Of a stretch of DNA of 33,757 nucleotides, positions 7,679 to 16,607 are shown one piece after another. Below the pieces are notes generated by a model that did no database searches, was not told the DNA's origin, and worked only from the letters and a program-made list of their open reading frames with translations. The translations under genes and the position numbers were made by a program. The stretch covers positions 1-33,757 of the forward strand of contig DAIDGU010000039.1 of assembly GCA_027459785.1 (NCBI GenBank), read 5' to 3'. The DNA is from Ktedonobacteria bacterium (GTDB taxonomy: Bacteria > Chloroflexota > Ktedonobacteria > Ktedonobacterales > JACDGC01). The first letter of the stretch is position 1. Each line of letters starts with the position of its first letter.

Positions 7679-9154
7679 TCAGGCGCTGAGAACGACGGGA
7701 TCGCCCACGTTCAGGCCGGCGAGGATGACCGTCGCCGTGCTATCGGCGATGCCAAGTACCACCGGCACGGCGGTGAGATGGCCGTGTTGCCACTGCACCA
7801 CGTAGGCCGCCTGCCCCGCTTTCAGCGCCGGATCAGTGGCATCGACGATGAGTTGCTGCGCCTGCTGGGTGGCGGCTTGCACCGCGCTGGGCGTCAGTTG
7901 GCCGGTTTGTGCCGCGTGGTGGGCGAACGTCAGAGCGGCGGCGGGGATGAGAATCGCGCCGAACGCTTCGTTCGTGGTGATGGTGATGTGCGGGACGGTC
8001 ATCGCCGGAAAGAGACGAGCTTGGCTGGCGCTCTGTGCGTCGATGGCGATGCTCACCTGGTAGCTGACCGCGCCCTGCTGGTGGTGCGGGATCGGCGAGA
8101 TCGCCGCGACGGTGCCATAAAACATCTGTTGGGGAAAGGCGCGCATGGTGAACGCGACCGGCCAGCCGATCTGCACCTGGGCGATGCTCAGTTCATCTAC
8201 CAGGCCCGCGACTTGCAGCGCCGCTAGATTGGTGAGTACGATCAGGGGACCGGTGTTGCTCCCCAGGCCGACCGCTTCGCCGACATTGCCGTCCACCTCG
8301 GCGACCTGCCCCGTGACGGGGGCGCGCAGGGTCGAGTTCGCCAGATTGTGTTGCGCCGCACTGACCGTCGTCGCCGCTGCTTGCACCTGTGATTGCGTCA
8401 GATTCACCTGTGATTGCGCCGTGTTCACGGCGTTTTGCGCTTGCGTCTCGGCCTCGTTCAGCGTATCTTGCGCCTTTTGCAGTTGGCCCGGCGTCGGTGT
8501 AGGCTGACCCGCCGGCGGGTTGGCGACAGCATTATAGGCATCCTGTGCGGCGGCATTCATCACAGCCTGATTATATTGCGCGTTTTTGAGGCCGATGAGC
8601 GCGTTATTATAAGCAACCTGCGCGACGGCAAGCTGGGCCTGGGCCGTGCTGAGCGCGTCTTGCAGTTGCGTCGTATCCAACTGCGCCAGCACCGTGCCGG
8701 CGGGTACCGTTTGTCCCACGCTGACATCGATCGCGGCAATGCGCCCACTGGCGAAGAAATTCAGATTGTACACGCCGGAACTGAGGTTGCCGCTGGTGGT
8801 GATCGTCTGCACCAAATTGCCCTGAAAGGCCGCGCCGACCACGGAGCGATGCGGCGGCGGCCCCGGCACCAGCGCCAGGCCCAGCAGCAACGCCGCGACA
8901 ACCAGTACCGCCCCCACGCTCAGCCACAGGCGCGGATCACGTCCGCGTGGCAGATTGCCCGTCCGCGGACGGCGTACCGCTTGCAGGATGGCGGTATACC
9001 GCTGCGAGATGCCCCCGCGCAGCGCAGCGGTGGTGGGACCGAACCGGCTGGGGCGCGGATGGTCGGGTCGGCGCGGTACAAACGTCCCTGGTCGCGCACG
9101 TGGCAAGCGCACCGTTGTATCATCGAAGGGCGGCGGATCGTCAAATGGCGTCAT
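7679..9154 (-). CDS. HlyD/MacA-type efflux adaptor (membrane fusion protein)
   Basis: This 491-aa protein has a Pro/Arg-rich cytoplasmic N-terminus, one transmembrane helix at about 77-97, then a split biotinyl-lipoyl domain. The first half is near 105-165 (SGRIAAIDVSVGQTVPAGTVLAQLD) and the second near 300-325 (LRAPVTGQVAEVDGNVGEAVG). A long Ala/Gln-rich helical hairpin (about 165-298) lies between, with an internal Pro/Gly break near ANPPAGQPTPTPGQ. A beta-barrel region follows. The ATG has AAAGGAGG about 8 nt upstream. It starts 15 nt after the lipoprotein gene, so both are one operon. The expected MacB-like ABC partner is not adjacent, so it must be supplied elsewhere or the pair works differently. 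Confidence 0.88.
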   Translation of the reverse strand: MTPFDDPPPFDDTTVRLPRARPGTFVPRRPDHPRPSRFGPTTAALRGGISQRYTAILQAVRRPRTGNLPRGRDPRLWLSVGAVLVVAALLLGLALVPGPPPHRSVVGAAFQGNLVQTITTSGNLSSGVYNLNFFASGRIAAIDVSVGQTVPAGTVLAQLDTTQLQDALSTAQAQLAVAQVAYNNALIGLKNAQYNQAVMNAAAQDAYNAVANPPAGQPTPTPGQLQKAQDTLNEAETQAQNAVNTAQSQVNLTQSQVQAAATTVSAAQHNLANSTLRAPVTGQVAEVDGNVGEAVGLGSNTGPLIVLTNLAALQVAGLVDELSIAQVQIGWPVAFTMRAFPQQMFYGTVAAISPIPHHQQGAVSYQVSIAIDAQSASQARLFPAMTVPHITITTNEAFGAILIPAAALTFAHHAAQTGQLTPSAVQAATQQAQQLIVDATDPALKAGQAAYVVQWQHGHLTAVPVVLGIADSTATVILAGLNVGDPVVLSA

Positions 9155-9169
9155 TATGTAAGCCTCCTT

Positions 9170-9829
9170 TCAGGCGGTGGTCGTCGTGAGGATCATCACC
9201 TGATCCGCGGTGATGCCGTCGCGCGTCGCCGTGCCGGAAGCCAGGATCAGGTTGCCCTGCCGGATATCGCTTTGTTGGGCTGGTCCCGGCTGACCGATGA
9301 TGGTGGTGGTGGCGAATAGGAGTACATAGGGAACATTGCGGTCGTCCACCAGCGTCACTTGCTGGCTGGTCGCGTTGACGCTGGTGATGGTGCCTTGTAG
9401 TTCTGGATCGCCGGCCTGAGCCGGAGTGGCGCAGCCGGCAGGAGCCGCGACAGCACCCTGGTCGTTCTGCACGACGATGGCGCGGGCGGTGGGGATGGCC
9501 ACTCCATCTGACGGCAGCATCAAAATCTGCGCCCGTTCGCCAGGGCTGAGCGCGCTGGCCGTACTGAGGTTTACCTGGGTGAAGCGCGTCGCCGCCGTGT
9601 AATGAATGACCGTCACCGTAGCGGAACCGGCGCTGACGGTCGCCGCCAGTTGGTCAGCCTGTTGCACGGTGCCAGAAACAACGGTCGGCGGGGTGGTTCC
9701 CTGGCACAGCGGCGTCGGCGTCACCAGCACCAGGCTGACACGCCTCCCCGCACAACCAGTCAGCATCAGGCATACAAGCCCCAGGATGCCCCAGCGGCAT
9801 CCCGCGCGCCAGTGACGCTTGCTTTTCAT
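9170..9829 (-). CDS. lipoprotein of unknown function
   Basis: The 219-aa protein has a type II signal peptide: a basic start (MKSKRHWR), a hydrophobic core and the lipobox LTGC with the lipidated cysteine at residue 26. The rest is Thr/Val/Ala-rich beta-type sequence, with two related stretches (around SGTVQQADQLAATV and GTITSVNATSQQVTLVDDRN) that suggest repeated small beta domains. I chose the ATG at 9829 because GAGAGG lies 6 nt upstream. The ATG at 9835 is in frame but overlaps that site. It is the first gene of the operon with the HlyD-type adaptor and may assist it at the outer membrane face. I do not recognise the family. Confidence 0.8.
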   Translation of the reverse strand: MKSKRHWRAGCRWGILGLVCLMLTGCAGRRVSLVLVTPTPLCQGTTPPTVVSGTVQQADQLAATVSAGSATVTVIHYTAATRFTQVNLSTASALSPGERAQILMLPSDGVAIPTARAIVVQNDQGAVAAPAGCATPAQAGDPELQGTITSVNATSQQVTLVDDRNVPYVLLFATTTIIGQPGPAQQSDIRQGNLILASGTATRDGITADQVMILTTTTA

Positions 9830-9942
9830 GCGCATCCTCTCGCGGCCCCTTCACAACGTTCTGTCTAGCACGTTGTCTCGTTCGCAGACATGATAGCAGA
9901 AAATGGCAACAAAGGGAGCGGCGCACGCAAAAAAGTCCTATG

Positions 9943-10848
9943 TTAGCCTTCGTCTGTCACCGGCTTCGGGATGCGCGGATCGAGTTCGGTGAGGCGCACC
10001 CACTCCGCCACGCTCAGCGTTTGGGCGCGACGGTCCGGCGTGATGCCGGCGGCGGCCAGCCACGCGCCGACCTGCGCGGCGCTCATGTGCAGCGCCTGGG
10101 GCAAGACATTGTGGAGCTGCTTGCGGCGCTGCGCGAAGGCCAGCTTGGCGATGGCGAACAGGCGCGCACGGGCCTCGCCCGTCAGCGGCGGGGGATGGCT
10201 TGCCAGCTCGATGACGGCGGAATCGACCTGCGGTGGCGGCACGAAGCTGCGCGCCGGCACCCTGGTTATCAGGCGCGGCGTGCTATAGAACTGCACGCTC
10301 AGCGCCAGCAAGCTCATCTCGCCCGGCTGCGCCAGAATACGCTCCGCCACCTCGCGCTGAATCAGGATCACGATGCGTGTCGGCGGGTGCGCGGCCTCCA
10401 GGAAGTGGCGCAGCGTCAGCGCCGTGATGGCATATGGCAAGTTCGCCACCAGCTTATACGGCGTCTCCCCGAAATATTCCGTCGGATTGATCTTCAGCAG
10501 ATCGGTGTTATAGATCTCGATGGTGGGATACGGTTTGGTCACTTCGCGCAGAGCGCGCATCACCTCACGCTCGATCTCCACGGCCACCACGCGCCCGGCC
10601 CGCCGGCCCAGTTCCACCGTCAGCACCCCCATCCCCGCGCCAACTTCCAGCACGGTATCGGCGCGTGTGAGTTCGGCGGCTTGCACGATGGCGTCCAGCA
10701 CGTCGCGGTCCGCCAGCCAGTGCTGCGAGAAGGATTTCTGCGCCTCGATGTTGTGGCGCTTCATCAGGTCGCGCACCACGCGCGGGTCGGTCAGGTCCAG
10801 TCGGGAAGGCGGGCCAAGCGCCGCGCGTTCGGTATCTTTATCGGTCAT
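9943..10848 (-). CDS. rsmA: 16S rRNA (adenine(1518/1519)-N6)-dimethyltransferase
   Basis: The 301-aa protein is the KsgA/RsmA enzyme that dimethylates two adjacent adenosines in the 3' terminal helix of 16S rRNA during 30S maturation. The SAM-binding loop VLEVGAGMG is at 67-74, the acidic VAVEIE motif follows at 88-93, and the catalytic NLPY motif is at 136-139. The family's C-terminal region with FAQRRKQLHNVLPQ is present. The open frame extends to 11160 but overlaps the divergent methyltransferase gene and its promoter. The start at the MTDKDTER methionine gives the family's usual length, although its Shine-Dalgarno site is weak (AGGA at 12 nt). Loss of this enzyme in known bacteria gives kasugamycin resistance. 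Confidence 0.93.
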   Translation of the reverse strand: MTDKDTERAALGPPSRLDLTDPRVVRDLMKRHNIEAQKSFSQHWLADRDVLDAIVQAAELTRADTVLEVGAGMGVLTVELGRRAGRVVAVEIEREVMRALREVTKPYPTIEIYNTDLLKINPTEYFGETPYKLVANLPYAITALTLRHFLEAAHPPTRIVILIQREVAERILAQPGEMSLLALSVQFYSTPRLITRVPARSFVPPPQVDSAVIELASHPPPLTGEARARLFAIAKLAFAQRRKQLHNVLPQALHMSAAQVGAWLAAAGITPDRRAQTLSVAEWVRLTELDPRIPKPVTDEG

Positions 10849-10994
10849 GCTGGTAGCTATCCTCATTTCGGTAGTGCGCATACGTAGGCTACGCCATCGG
10901 CTGTGATCTTGGCAACAGCAGGGCGGATACCGCAGCAACGATCCAGGCCGATGTCCATGCCCTAGCCCGTCCATCCCCCGACCTTCCAAGGTAG

Positions 10995-11023
10995 TTGACG
11001 CGACGCCCCAGCTATGGTACCGT
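10995..11023 (+). promoter_or_regulatory. candidate promoter for the O-methyltransferase gene
   Basis: TTGACG (10995-11000), a 17-nt spacer and TACCGT (11018-11023) lie about 88 nt before the ATG at 11111. The -35 is good and the -10 weak. Confidence 0.45.
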
Positions 11024-11110
11024 GGGAGACGGCACCATCCACAACGGATGCGCATTATCTCGCGCCGGCACATTGCAGCCTTGCGCGCGGAAAACACCTG
11101 GAGTTGACGT

Positions 11111-12148
11111 ATGGCGAACGAGAGCACGCAGGGCAATCGGGGGCCGTCCCCCGACATCATTTATCGCCTCGCCTATTTTTACGATACCAAGACGTTCCTC
11201 ACATCGGTCTCGCTCGGCATTTACACCGCGCTTTCGGCGCACCCGCTCTCCGCGCAGGATCTTTCTAAGCGGCTGAGCCTGCACCCCGAAGCGTGCCAGG
11301 TATTGCTGAACGCGCTGGTGGCGCTGGAACTGCTGCACACGCAGATCGACTCCCACACCGGCGAGTTGGTTTATGTCAACACGCCCGTCGCCGACACCTA
11401 TTTGGTGGAGGACCGCCCCGAATATATGGGCGATTGGCTGCGCGTGGATGATCAGTCCTGGGAGATCTGGGGCGACCTGGAGCATGTCATTCGCGGCTAT
11501 GGACGGCGCAAGCAGTCGATCTACGCGCCGACCTCGAACGAGGTGGTCAAGCTGGCGCAGATGTATGACCTGGAAGCTCAGGCCATCGCGCCCAAGGTGA
11601 TCGAAGAACTGGACATCACCGACGAGAGTACCAAGCGCGTGCTGGATATCGGCGGTGGCGGCGGGCGCTATGCGGCGGAATGCTGCAAGCGTGGCCAGCG
11701 TATCAGCGCGGTGGTCTTCGACCGTCCGCCGGTGCGTGCCGTCTTCGACGAGGTTGTGCGCCAGACGGGCCTGGCGGGCCGTATGCAGTATATCTCCGGC
11801 GATTTCCATCATGACGTGTTGCCGCGCAACTTCAGCCTGGCGCTGGTCTTCGACGCGCTGCACCTGCAAGGGCCAACCAAGAACCGCGACCTCCTGTGGC
11901 GCGTGCGCGGCTCGCTGGAACCCGGTGGCCGCGTCGCCATCAAGGAAGTGCTGCTCAACGATAATCATACCAGCCCGCGCCGTGCCGCGCTCTTCTCCGT
12001 GAACATGATGGCGCATTTCCCCGACGCCCGCTGCTATTCACCTAAAGAGATCGCGTCGTGGCTGGCGGAAGCCGGTTTCAACGAGATTCGCGTCCACGAT
12101 ACCTTCCCCGGCTTGATGACAGCGCGCGTGCCAGTCACAGGCGAATAA
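11111..12148 (+). CDS. SAM-dependent O-methyltransferase (Methyltransf_2 type)
   Basis: This 345-aa protein has an N-terminal winged-helix dimerisation region (about 15-95, with LSAQDLSKRLSLHPEACQVLLNAL) and a C-terminal Rossmann-type SAM domain with LDIGGGGGRYA at 178-188. The later segment FDALHLQG followed by SLEPGGRVAIKEVLL corresponds to the LHDW...L-x-PGG region of plant and antibiotic O-methyltransferases; the histidine is kept and the following acid is replaced by L. Enzymes of this group methylate hydroxyls on small aromatic or polyketide-like molecules. GGAG lies about 9 nt before the ATG. The gene stands alone, so the substrate cannot be inferred. Confidence 0.87.
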   Translation: MANESTQGNRGPSPDIIYRLAYFYDTKTFLTSVSLGIYTALSAHPLSAQDLSKRLSLHPEACQVLLNALVALELLHTQIDSHTGELVYVNTPVADTYLVEDRPEYMGDWLRVDDQSWEIWGDLEHVIRGYGRRKQSIYAPTSNEVVKLAQMYDLEAQAIAPKVIEELDITDESTKRVLDIGGGGGRYAAECCKRGQRISAVVFDRPPVRAVFDEVVRQTGLAGRMQYISGDFHHDVLPRNFSLALVFDALHLQGPTKNRDLLWRVRGSLEPGGRVAIKEVLLNDNHTSPRRAALFSVNMMAHFPDARCYSPKEIASWLAEAGFNEIRVHDTFPGLMTARVPVTGE

Positions 12149-12298
12149 AGGTCACGCACGGCAGGCGGGCTACAGCGAGCCACAGCAAAACCTGCCGTCG
12201 CAGGTCGCCCTACGACAGACAGGGAGGTCTGTCCTCTGGTTTTGTCGCATAGGTCCGCCCATCTCGCGTGAGCATTGTTTATCCCTGATAGCAACATT
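12149..12298. other. convergent intergenic gap with hairpins
   Basis: This gap holds two small hairpins: CCTGC-CGTC-GCAGG around 12191-12204, and GACAGAC (12214-12220) with GTCTGTC (12227-12233). The second looks like a decayed copy of the GGACAGACA repeat family found elsewhere in the window. No terminator U-run is seen. Confidence 0.5.
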
Positions 12299-13231
12299 TT
12301 ATGGTGGCCCTGGATAGATATAATGTGTATAAACATGCTCGTGCCACTGCGGCCACACTTCCTTGATCGCTTCCAGTAACCACTCACCGCCGACCGTCAT
12401 TGAATATTCATGCGACACGTACATGATCCAATCGCGCTTCTCCGATGTCCAATACGTTTCCCAGGGATAAAAAATGGGAATCCAGAGTGCGGGATCGATT
12501 TCTTGATCAAGGTCACGTTCTTTGGATGGGGTGAGCGCCCACAGGCGTTGCACATGATGGCGGCGAATGATATCGCGTAATGTAGACAGTGGAATTGCAT
12601 ATCTAAACCATAAATCTTGAAATGCGATCACATGGTCAGGTTGCTTGATTTCTAGTGCTAAAGGATACCAGGTGTTACCCCACTCAATGCCCCATTTTGT
12701 CTTGAGCCGCCACCATGCGCGCTCACTCTCATTAACATGCATATTGTAACGAAAGGGATACGGCGACACAGCCATCAGATCAGTAGCGGTCAAGTGCTGG
12801 ATGTACTGGCAGAAGCGTTCACAGCCAGTAATAATGACACGCTCTAATGCTGTCCCTTCTTCGCTATTTTTTGCCGCTATATTGGTAGCGATTTCGTGGA
12901 GGCGGGCTTGGAGTATTTCCATATAAGGAAAATCGCTGGCATGGTATCGCTCTATCTCATATAAAACTTTGCCAAAATAATCGTCATGCAATCGTTCTTC
13001 TTCTGTGGCATTGATGTAAGGAAAATCGTTATACGCGCTTCGATCCAGCCGGTATAAGCGTTCATGAATCTCCTGCTCCTTCCAATAAAAACTATGATCC
13101 ATGCAATATCGGCGAGCGGCAGTGAAGAGGGCGAGCCGTTTTTCCACGAGCGTTTTTCCTTGCTTTTTGGATCGGTGTTTTTTTTGAAAACTTACGGTTG
13201 GTGGTCGATTGATACTCTTTGGGAAAATCAA
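12299..13231 (-). CDS. AT-rich orphan protein, 310 aa
   Basis: I do not recognise this protein. It is soluble, highly charged and unusually rich in Trp, Tyr, His and Glu (for example EWGNTWYPLALEIKQ and WIPIFYPWETYWTSEKRDWI). No signal peptide or membrane helix is visible. A basic segment lies at the N-terminus (KKHRSKKQGK). The start is a TTG with AAGG 5 nt upstream; a shorter form beginning MDHSFYWKEQ is possible. Its DNA is clearly richer in A+T than all neighbours, with T-rich codon choices, and it is flanked by repeats. These features suggest recent acquisition. It could be an effector, immunity-type or phage-derived protein, but nothing in the sequence proves this. Confidence 0.75.
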   Translation of the reverse strand: MIFPKSINRPPTVSFQKKHRSKKQGKTLVEKRLALFTAARRYCMDHSFYWKEQEIHERLYRLDRSAYNDFPYINATEEERLHDDYFGKVLYEIERYHASDFPYMEILQARLHEIATNIAAKNSEEGTALERVIITGCERFCQYIQHLTATDLMAVSPYPFRYNMHVNESERAWWRLKTKWGIEWGNTWYPLALEIKQPDHVIAFQDLWFRYAIPLSTLRDIIRRHHVQRLWALTPSKERDLDQEIDPALWIPIFYPWETYWTSEKRDWIMYVSHEYSMTVGGEWLLEAIKEVWPQWHEHVYTHYIYPGPP

Positions 13232-13327
13232 CGCGCCTTAGCGCAAGCGGTTCAGTAATACCCATAGCGGGTAAAGACAGTGATCAGCGGGGCCAGCAAG
13301 ACAGGAATTACTATCCTCCAGTACCTA

Positions 13328-13468
13328 ATACCCTTTGCGGGTGAATAGTATGGATACCGGAGGACAGACAGGAATGTCTGTCCGGTCCCAACGACCACCG
13401 TCTTTCCCCGAAAGGGGTATATAGTATGGCTGTCATCCGGGAACAGAGTAAGTACCCGCAAAGGGTAT
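13328..13468. mobile_element. MITE-like element with 15-bp terminal inverted repeats
   Basis: ATACCCTTTGCGGGT (13328-13342) is repeated as its exact reverse complement at 13454-13468, bounding a 141-bp non-coding segment. Inside lies the hairpin GGACAGACA-GGAA-TGTCTGTCC (13362-13383) and a second degenerate end-like piece (CCCCGAAAGGGGTAT near 13416-13430). Related ends occur near 13254 (ATACCCATAGCGGGT), 21282 and 33430-33623. There is no ORF, so any movement would need enzymes from elsewhere. No clear target duplication is seen. This also accounts for most of the 312-bp gap from 13232 to 13543. Confidence 0.7.
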
Positions 13469-13543
13469 AAAGCGTCCCCCATACGCTGACCGGGCGGAAC
13501 TTCCTGTCCGCCCGTCGTAGGTTGCCGAGTCAACAAAAAGTCT

Positions 13544-13942
13544 TTAGGGCGTGCCGTTGCTGGTGTGGAACAGCCGCTGGTAGTGTTCGGCGACGACCTC
13601 ATCAGGGAAAACGCGCAACAAATTGAAGGCTGCCACCGCAATCGCCACCCAATCCAGCGCGGCATCGGCAGGGAGTTCCGCGAACGGCACCAAGGGCAGG
13701 AGCGCCGAGACAAATTCGCCGATGGTTTCCGGCGCGAGTAACGCCAGGATCAAGATCAGGAGCGAGCCGACAAAAAGGAGCTTGCGATAGATCGTGATGC
13801 GCGGATCAGCTAATAATGCACCAGCCAGGCGGGTCGTCTTGCCAACGTGGAAGAGCAACTGAAAAGGATTGGGGTTGGGGCGTGTCTGAGGTTGCGAAGC
13901 AGGCACCATAGAGGTTGGGGGGCGCGAGGGGGTATTGCTCAT
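13544..13942 (-). CDS. small membrane protein, DUF1232-like
   Basis: The 132-aa protein has a Pro/Ser/Thr-rich N-terminus, then the segment LLADPRITIYRKLLFVGSLL running into two hydrophobic helices (about 52-72 and 92-110) and an amphipathic end. Spacing and the DPR-x5-K start resemble the YkvA/DUF1232 family of small two-helix membrane proteins, but the family's central S-P-x-D-L-x-P-D motif is not preserved (APETIGEFVS instead). AAGGGAG lies 5 nt before the ATG. A perfect 12-bp palindrome sits 28 nt upstream. Its role is unknown; it is not obviously linked to FtsH, which is encoded upstream on the same strand behind a terminator. Confidence 0.7.
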   Translation of the reverse strand: MSNTPSRPPTSMVPASQPQTRPNPNPFQLLFHVGKTTRLAGALLADPRITIYRKLLFVGSLLILILALLAPETIGEFVSALLPLVPFAELPADAALDWVAIAVAAFNLLRVFPDEVVAEHYQRLFHTSNGTP

Positions 13943-13960
13943 ACAGACTCCCTTACGTGC

Positions 13961-13990
13961 TCGATGCCCGCCAACGTTGGCAAGGCTCGA
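13961..13990. promoter_or_regulatory. operator-like palindrome
   Basis: GCCAACGTTGGC (13970-13981) is a perfect 12-bp palindrome. It extends imperfectly to TCGA on both sides (13961-13990, 11 of 15 positions per arm symmetric). It lies between a TGATACAAT-like extended -10 (minus strand, about 14036-14045) and the start of the small membrane protein gene. It looks like a binding site for a dimeric repressor. Confidence 0.5.
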
Positions 13991-14099
13991 TATCGGCCCG
14001 GCGTCTAATTCCAGGCGAGGGACGATGCGTTTTTCCTATTGTATCATGCCCGCCCCGCGATTACTAGATCGTCTGCCATATTGTGTACTGTTCCACACG

Positions 14100-14140
14100 A
14101 AAAACGCGATCAGCGTGACCATCCCGATCCCGCTGATCGC
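14100..14140 (-). terminator. intrinsic terminator of ftsH
   Basis: On the minus strand GCGATCAGCG pairs with CGCTGATCGC (14131-14140 with 14106-14115), a perfect 10-bp stem. It is followed by GTTTTT (14105-14100). It lies 20 nt past the ftsH stop. Confidence 0.85.
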
Positions 14141-14160
14141 ATGTGTGATGCCAGCTTGCC

Positions 14161-16143
14161 TTAACGTTTAGCGAAACTGGTGGTGGGCGTGTCGATGCCG
14201 ATCTCGTTCATCAGCACGCGGATGTCGTTGGAATCGATGGTCTCGCGTTCCAACAGGACTTCCGACATCTTATCCAGCAGGGGGCGGTTATTGGTCAAGA
14301 TATTCTCGACGTATTGATACCGCTCCTGAATGATGCGCTGCACTTCCTCGTCAATGGTCGCCGCCGTCGTCTCGGAGTATTCGCGCTGCTGGCCCAGGCT
14401 CATCTCGCGGCCCAGGAAGACCTCGCGGTCCGCGCCATAGAACACGGTGCCGACCTTATCGCTCATGCCCCAGCGTGTCACCATCTCGCGGGCCAGGTTG
14501 GTGACGTTCTGGAAGTCGTTTTCCGCGCCCGTCGTCACCTCGCCCAGCGCCACCTGCTCCGCCACGCGGCCACCCAGGCCGTAAGCGATGCGCGCCAGCA
14601 GATAGTTCTTCGAGTAATTGTGGCGATCCTCAGCGGGCATGAATTGCGTCACGCCCAGCGCCTGGCCGCGCGGCACGATCGACACTTTATGCACGATGTC
14701 GCCGCCCGGCGTCATCAGCGCCACGATGGCATGGCCGCTCTCGTGGTACGCCGTGATCTCGCGCTCCTGCTGCGACATCACCAGCGGGCGCTGCGCGCCG
14801 ATCGTGATGCGATCCAGCGCGTCTTCGAAGCACTGCATCGTGACCTTGGTCAGATTGCGTCGCGCGGCCAATAACGCAGCCTCGTTGCAGAGATTAGCGA
14901 GATCGGCACCGACCATGCCGGCGGTGTTGCGCGCAATGATATCCAGCTTCACATCGCTGGCCAGCGGGATATCGCGGGTATGCACCAGCAAGATCGCCTC
15001 GCGGCCTGGGCGATCCGGGCGGTCTACCACCACACGGCGGTCGAAGCGACCGGGGCGCAGCAGCGCGGGGTCCAGCACGTCGGGCCGGTTCGTCGCCGCC
15101 AGCACTACGATGGCCTGGCGCGAATCGAAGCCATCCATCTCCACGAGGATCTGGTTCAACGTCTGCTCGCGCTCGTCGTTACCACCACCCAGGCCCGCAC
15201 CACGCTGGCGACCGACGGCATCCATTTCGTCGATGAAGATGATGCACGGGGCGCTCTTCTTGGCTTTGTCGAAGAGGTCGCGCACGCGGCTGGCACCGAC
15301 GCCCACCAGCATCTCCACGAATTCCGAGCCGGACATCGAGAAGAACGGCACGTCCGCTTCGCCGGCCACGGCTTTCGCCAGCAGCGTCTTGCCGGTGCCT
15401 GGCGGGCCGACCAGCAGCACACCGTGCGGGATCTTGCCGCCCAGGCGTTGATAGCGGTCCGGGGCGCGCAGATAATCGACGATCTCTTCCAGGTCCGCTT
15501 TGGCTTCTTCGGTCCCCGCCACATCAGCGAAAGTGGTGCGCGTCTTGCCGCCGGTGTACAGCCGCGCCTTGCTCTGGCCGAAGCTGAACAGCCCCTGTTG
15601 CGCGCCGCTGGAACGGCGGGTGAACCAGAAGAGCGCACCGATGATCAGCGCGATCGGCAAGATTTGCAGCGCCAGCGTGCCGAGGAAGCCGCCCGTGCCA
15701 CCATTGTTGACAGCCGCGCTCTGCACCTGCACGCCATCGGCCCGTAACTCCGTTACCGGATTCTCATTGCCGACACTGGGAACATATGAGGTGAAATTTG
15801 TTTGCGTTTGCCCATGATTCAGGTCCGACTGCGTGGGATGGGCGAAGGTTCCCGTCACTTGATTGGTATCGGTAAACTTCACATCCTTCACGTTGCCGGC
15901 TTTCGCCTGGGACAATAGATACGAATAGCTGATGGTCTCACCGCTGCTGCCGGAATTCGGCAGCCAGACGCCGAAGATGAGCCAACCGACCAGAATCAAG
16001 CCCATGATGATCCAGATGATCGTCATACCGTTAAAGGGTATCGGCGACCCCGGCCCCGGTTGCGGTTGCCCTGGCCCGCCCGGCCCCATTGGGCGTTGGG
16101 TCGGCGGGGGGCTATTTGGTGGGCGTTCGGGTGAATTCGTCAT
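14161..16143 (-). CDS. ftsH: ATP-dependent zinc metalloprotease FtsH
   Basis: This 660-aa protein has the full FtsH layout. A Pro/Gly-rich cytoplasmic N-terminus is followed by TM1 at about 41-61, an extracytoplasmic domain and TM2 at about 155-175. The AAA+ module has Walker A GPPGTGKT (246-253), Walker B IIFIDEMD (301-308) and the second region of homology ending RPGRFDRR (363-370). The zinc site is HESGH (467-471). FtsH is a membrane hexamer that extracts and degrades misassembled membrane proteins and some short-lived regulators. The chosen ATG has GAGGAG 9 nt upstream; the open frame runs 52 codons further but without coding character. The Pro-rich start of about 38 residues is longer than in most FtsH proteins. 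Confidence 0.96.
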   Translation of the reverse strand: MTNSPERPPNSPPPTQRPMGPGGPGQPQPGPGSPIPFNGMTIIWIIMGLILVGWLIFGVWLPNSGSSGETISYSYLLSQAKAGNVKDVKFTDTNQVTGTFAHPTQSDLNHGQTQTNFTSYVPSVGNENPVTELRADGVQVQSAAVNNGGTGGFLGTLALQILPIALIIGALFWFTRRSSGAQQGLFSFGQSKARLYTGGKTRTTFADVAGTEEAKADLEEIVDYLRAPDRYQRLGGKIPHGVLLVGPPGTGKTLLAKAVAGEADVPFFSMSGSEFVEMLVGVGASRVRDLFDKAKKSAPCIIFIDEMDAVGRQRGAGLGGGNDEREQTLNQILVEMDGFDSRQAIVVLAATNRPDVLDPALLRPGRFDRRVVVDRPDRPGREAILLVHTRDIPLASDVKLDIIARNTAGMVGADLANLCNEAALLAARRNLTKVTMQCFEDALDRITIGAQRPLVMSQQEREITAYHESGHAIVALMTPGGDIVHKVSIVPRGQALGVTQFMPAEDRHNYSKNYLLARIAYGLGGRVAEQVALGEVTTGAENDFQNVTNLAREMVTRWGMSDKVGTVFYGADREVFLGREMSLGQQREYSETTAATIDEEVQRIIQERYQYVENILTNNRPLLDKMSEVLLERETIDSNDIRVLMNEIGIDTPTTSFAKR

Positions 16144-16607
16144 ATAAAAACGCTCCTCAACTCGCATGCGTCTTGTCTGGCCGGCGCGCACGACAGCAAG
16201 CAAAATAGACGCAGTATGTATGCCAGGATGATAGCCGCAGCGGTCGATGGAGAGCCGTATACTCGTATTATATATGGTATCAGCCCGCCAGGGTGGCATA
16301 GTTCCTGGTGAATCCTGGATTCTTTGTCTTTCAATTATACGATCTCATGCACACCAAATGCGAATCGCCTAGGACAACCGTCCAATCAGCGTACAAAAAA
16401 TTTACCATCTTGCCACAGGTGGGTTGGGCAAAGCGATCATTCACTGCGCTCTGCCCACCTGTTCGCCCCTTTCTAACCACTTGCAAGGGGCGCGTGTGGC
16501 ACTCCCTTACGCCCAGTCGGTCATCCGCCCGCCTGCCCAACTGGGTATGTGGCAAGTGCGCGGCTGACCAACCGGAACGGTACCAGCGGAAGCCGGCAGG
16601 TAGTATA
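16144..16607. other. ftsH promoter region and pgi 3' flank
   Basis: No gene is seen here. A TATAAT-like -10 for ftsH reads on the minus strand at 16272-16267, with no convincing -35. Nearer pgi, nested inverted repeats CACTTGC (16478-16484) with GCAAGTG (16552-16558), and CCCAGT (16512-16517) with ACTGGG (16540-16545), could form a two-tier RNA hairpin in the pgi 3' UTR. No U-run directly follows it. Confidence 0.4.

Noticed and set aside
9943..11160. Long 405-aa version of the KsgA gene
   Set aside because: The extra N-terminal part overlaps the divergent methyltransferase gene and its promoter and has no family similarity; 301 aa is the family's usual length.
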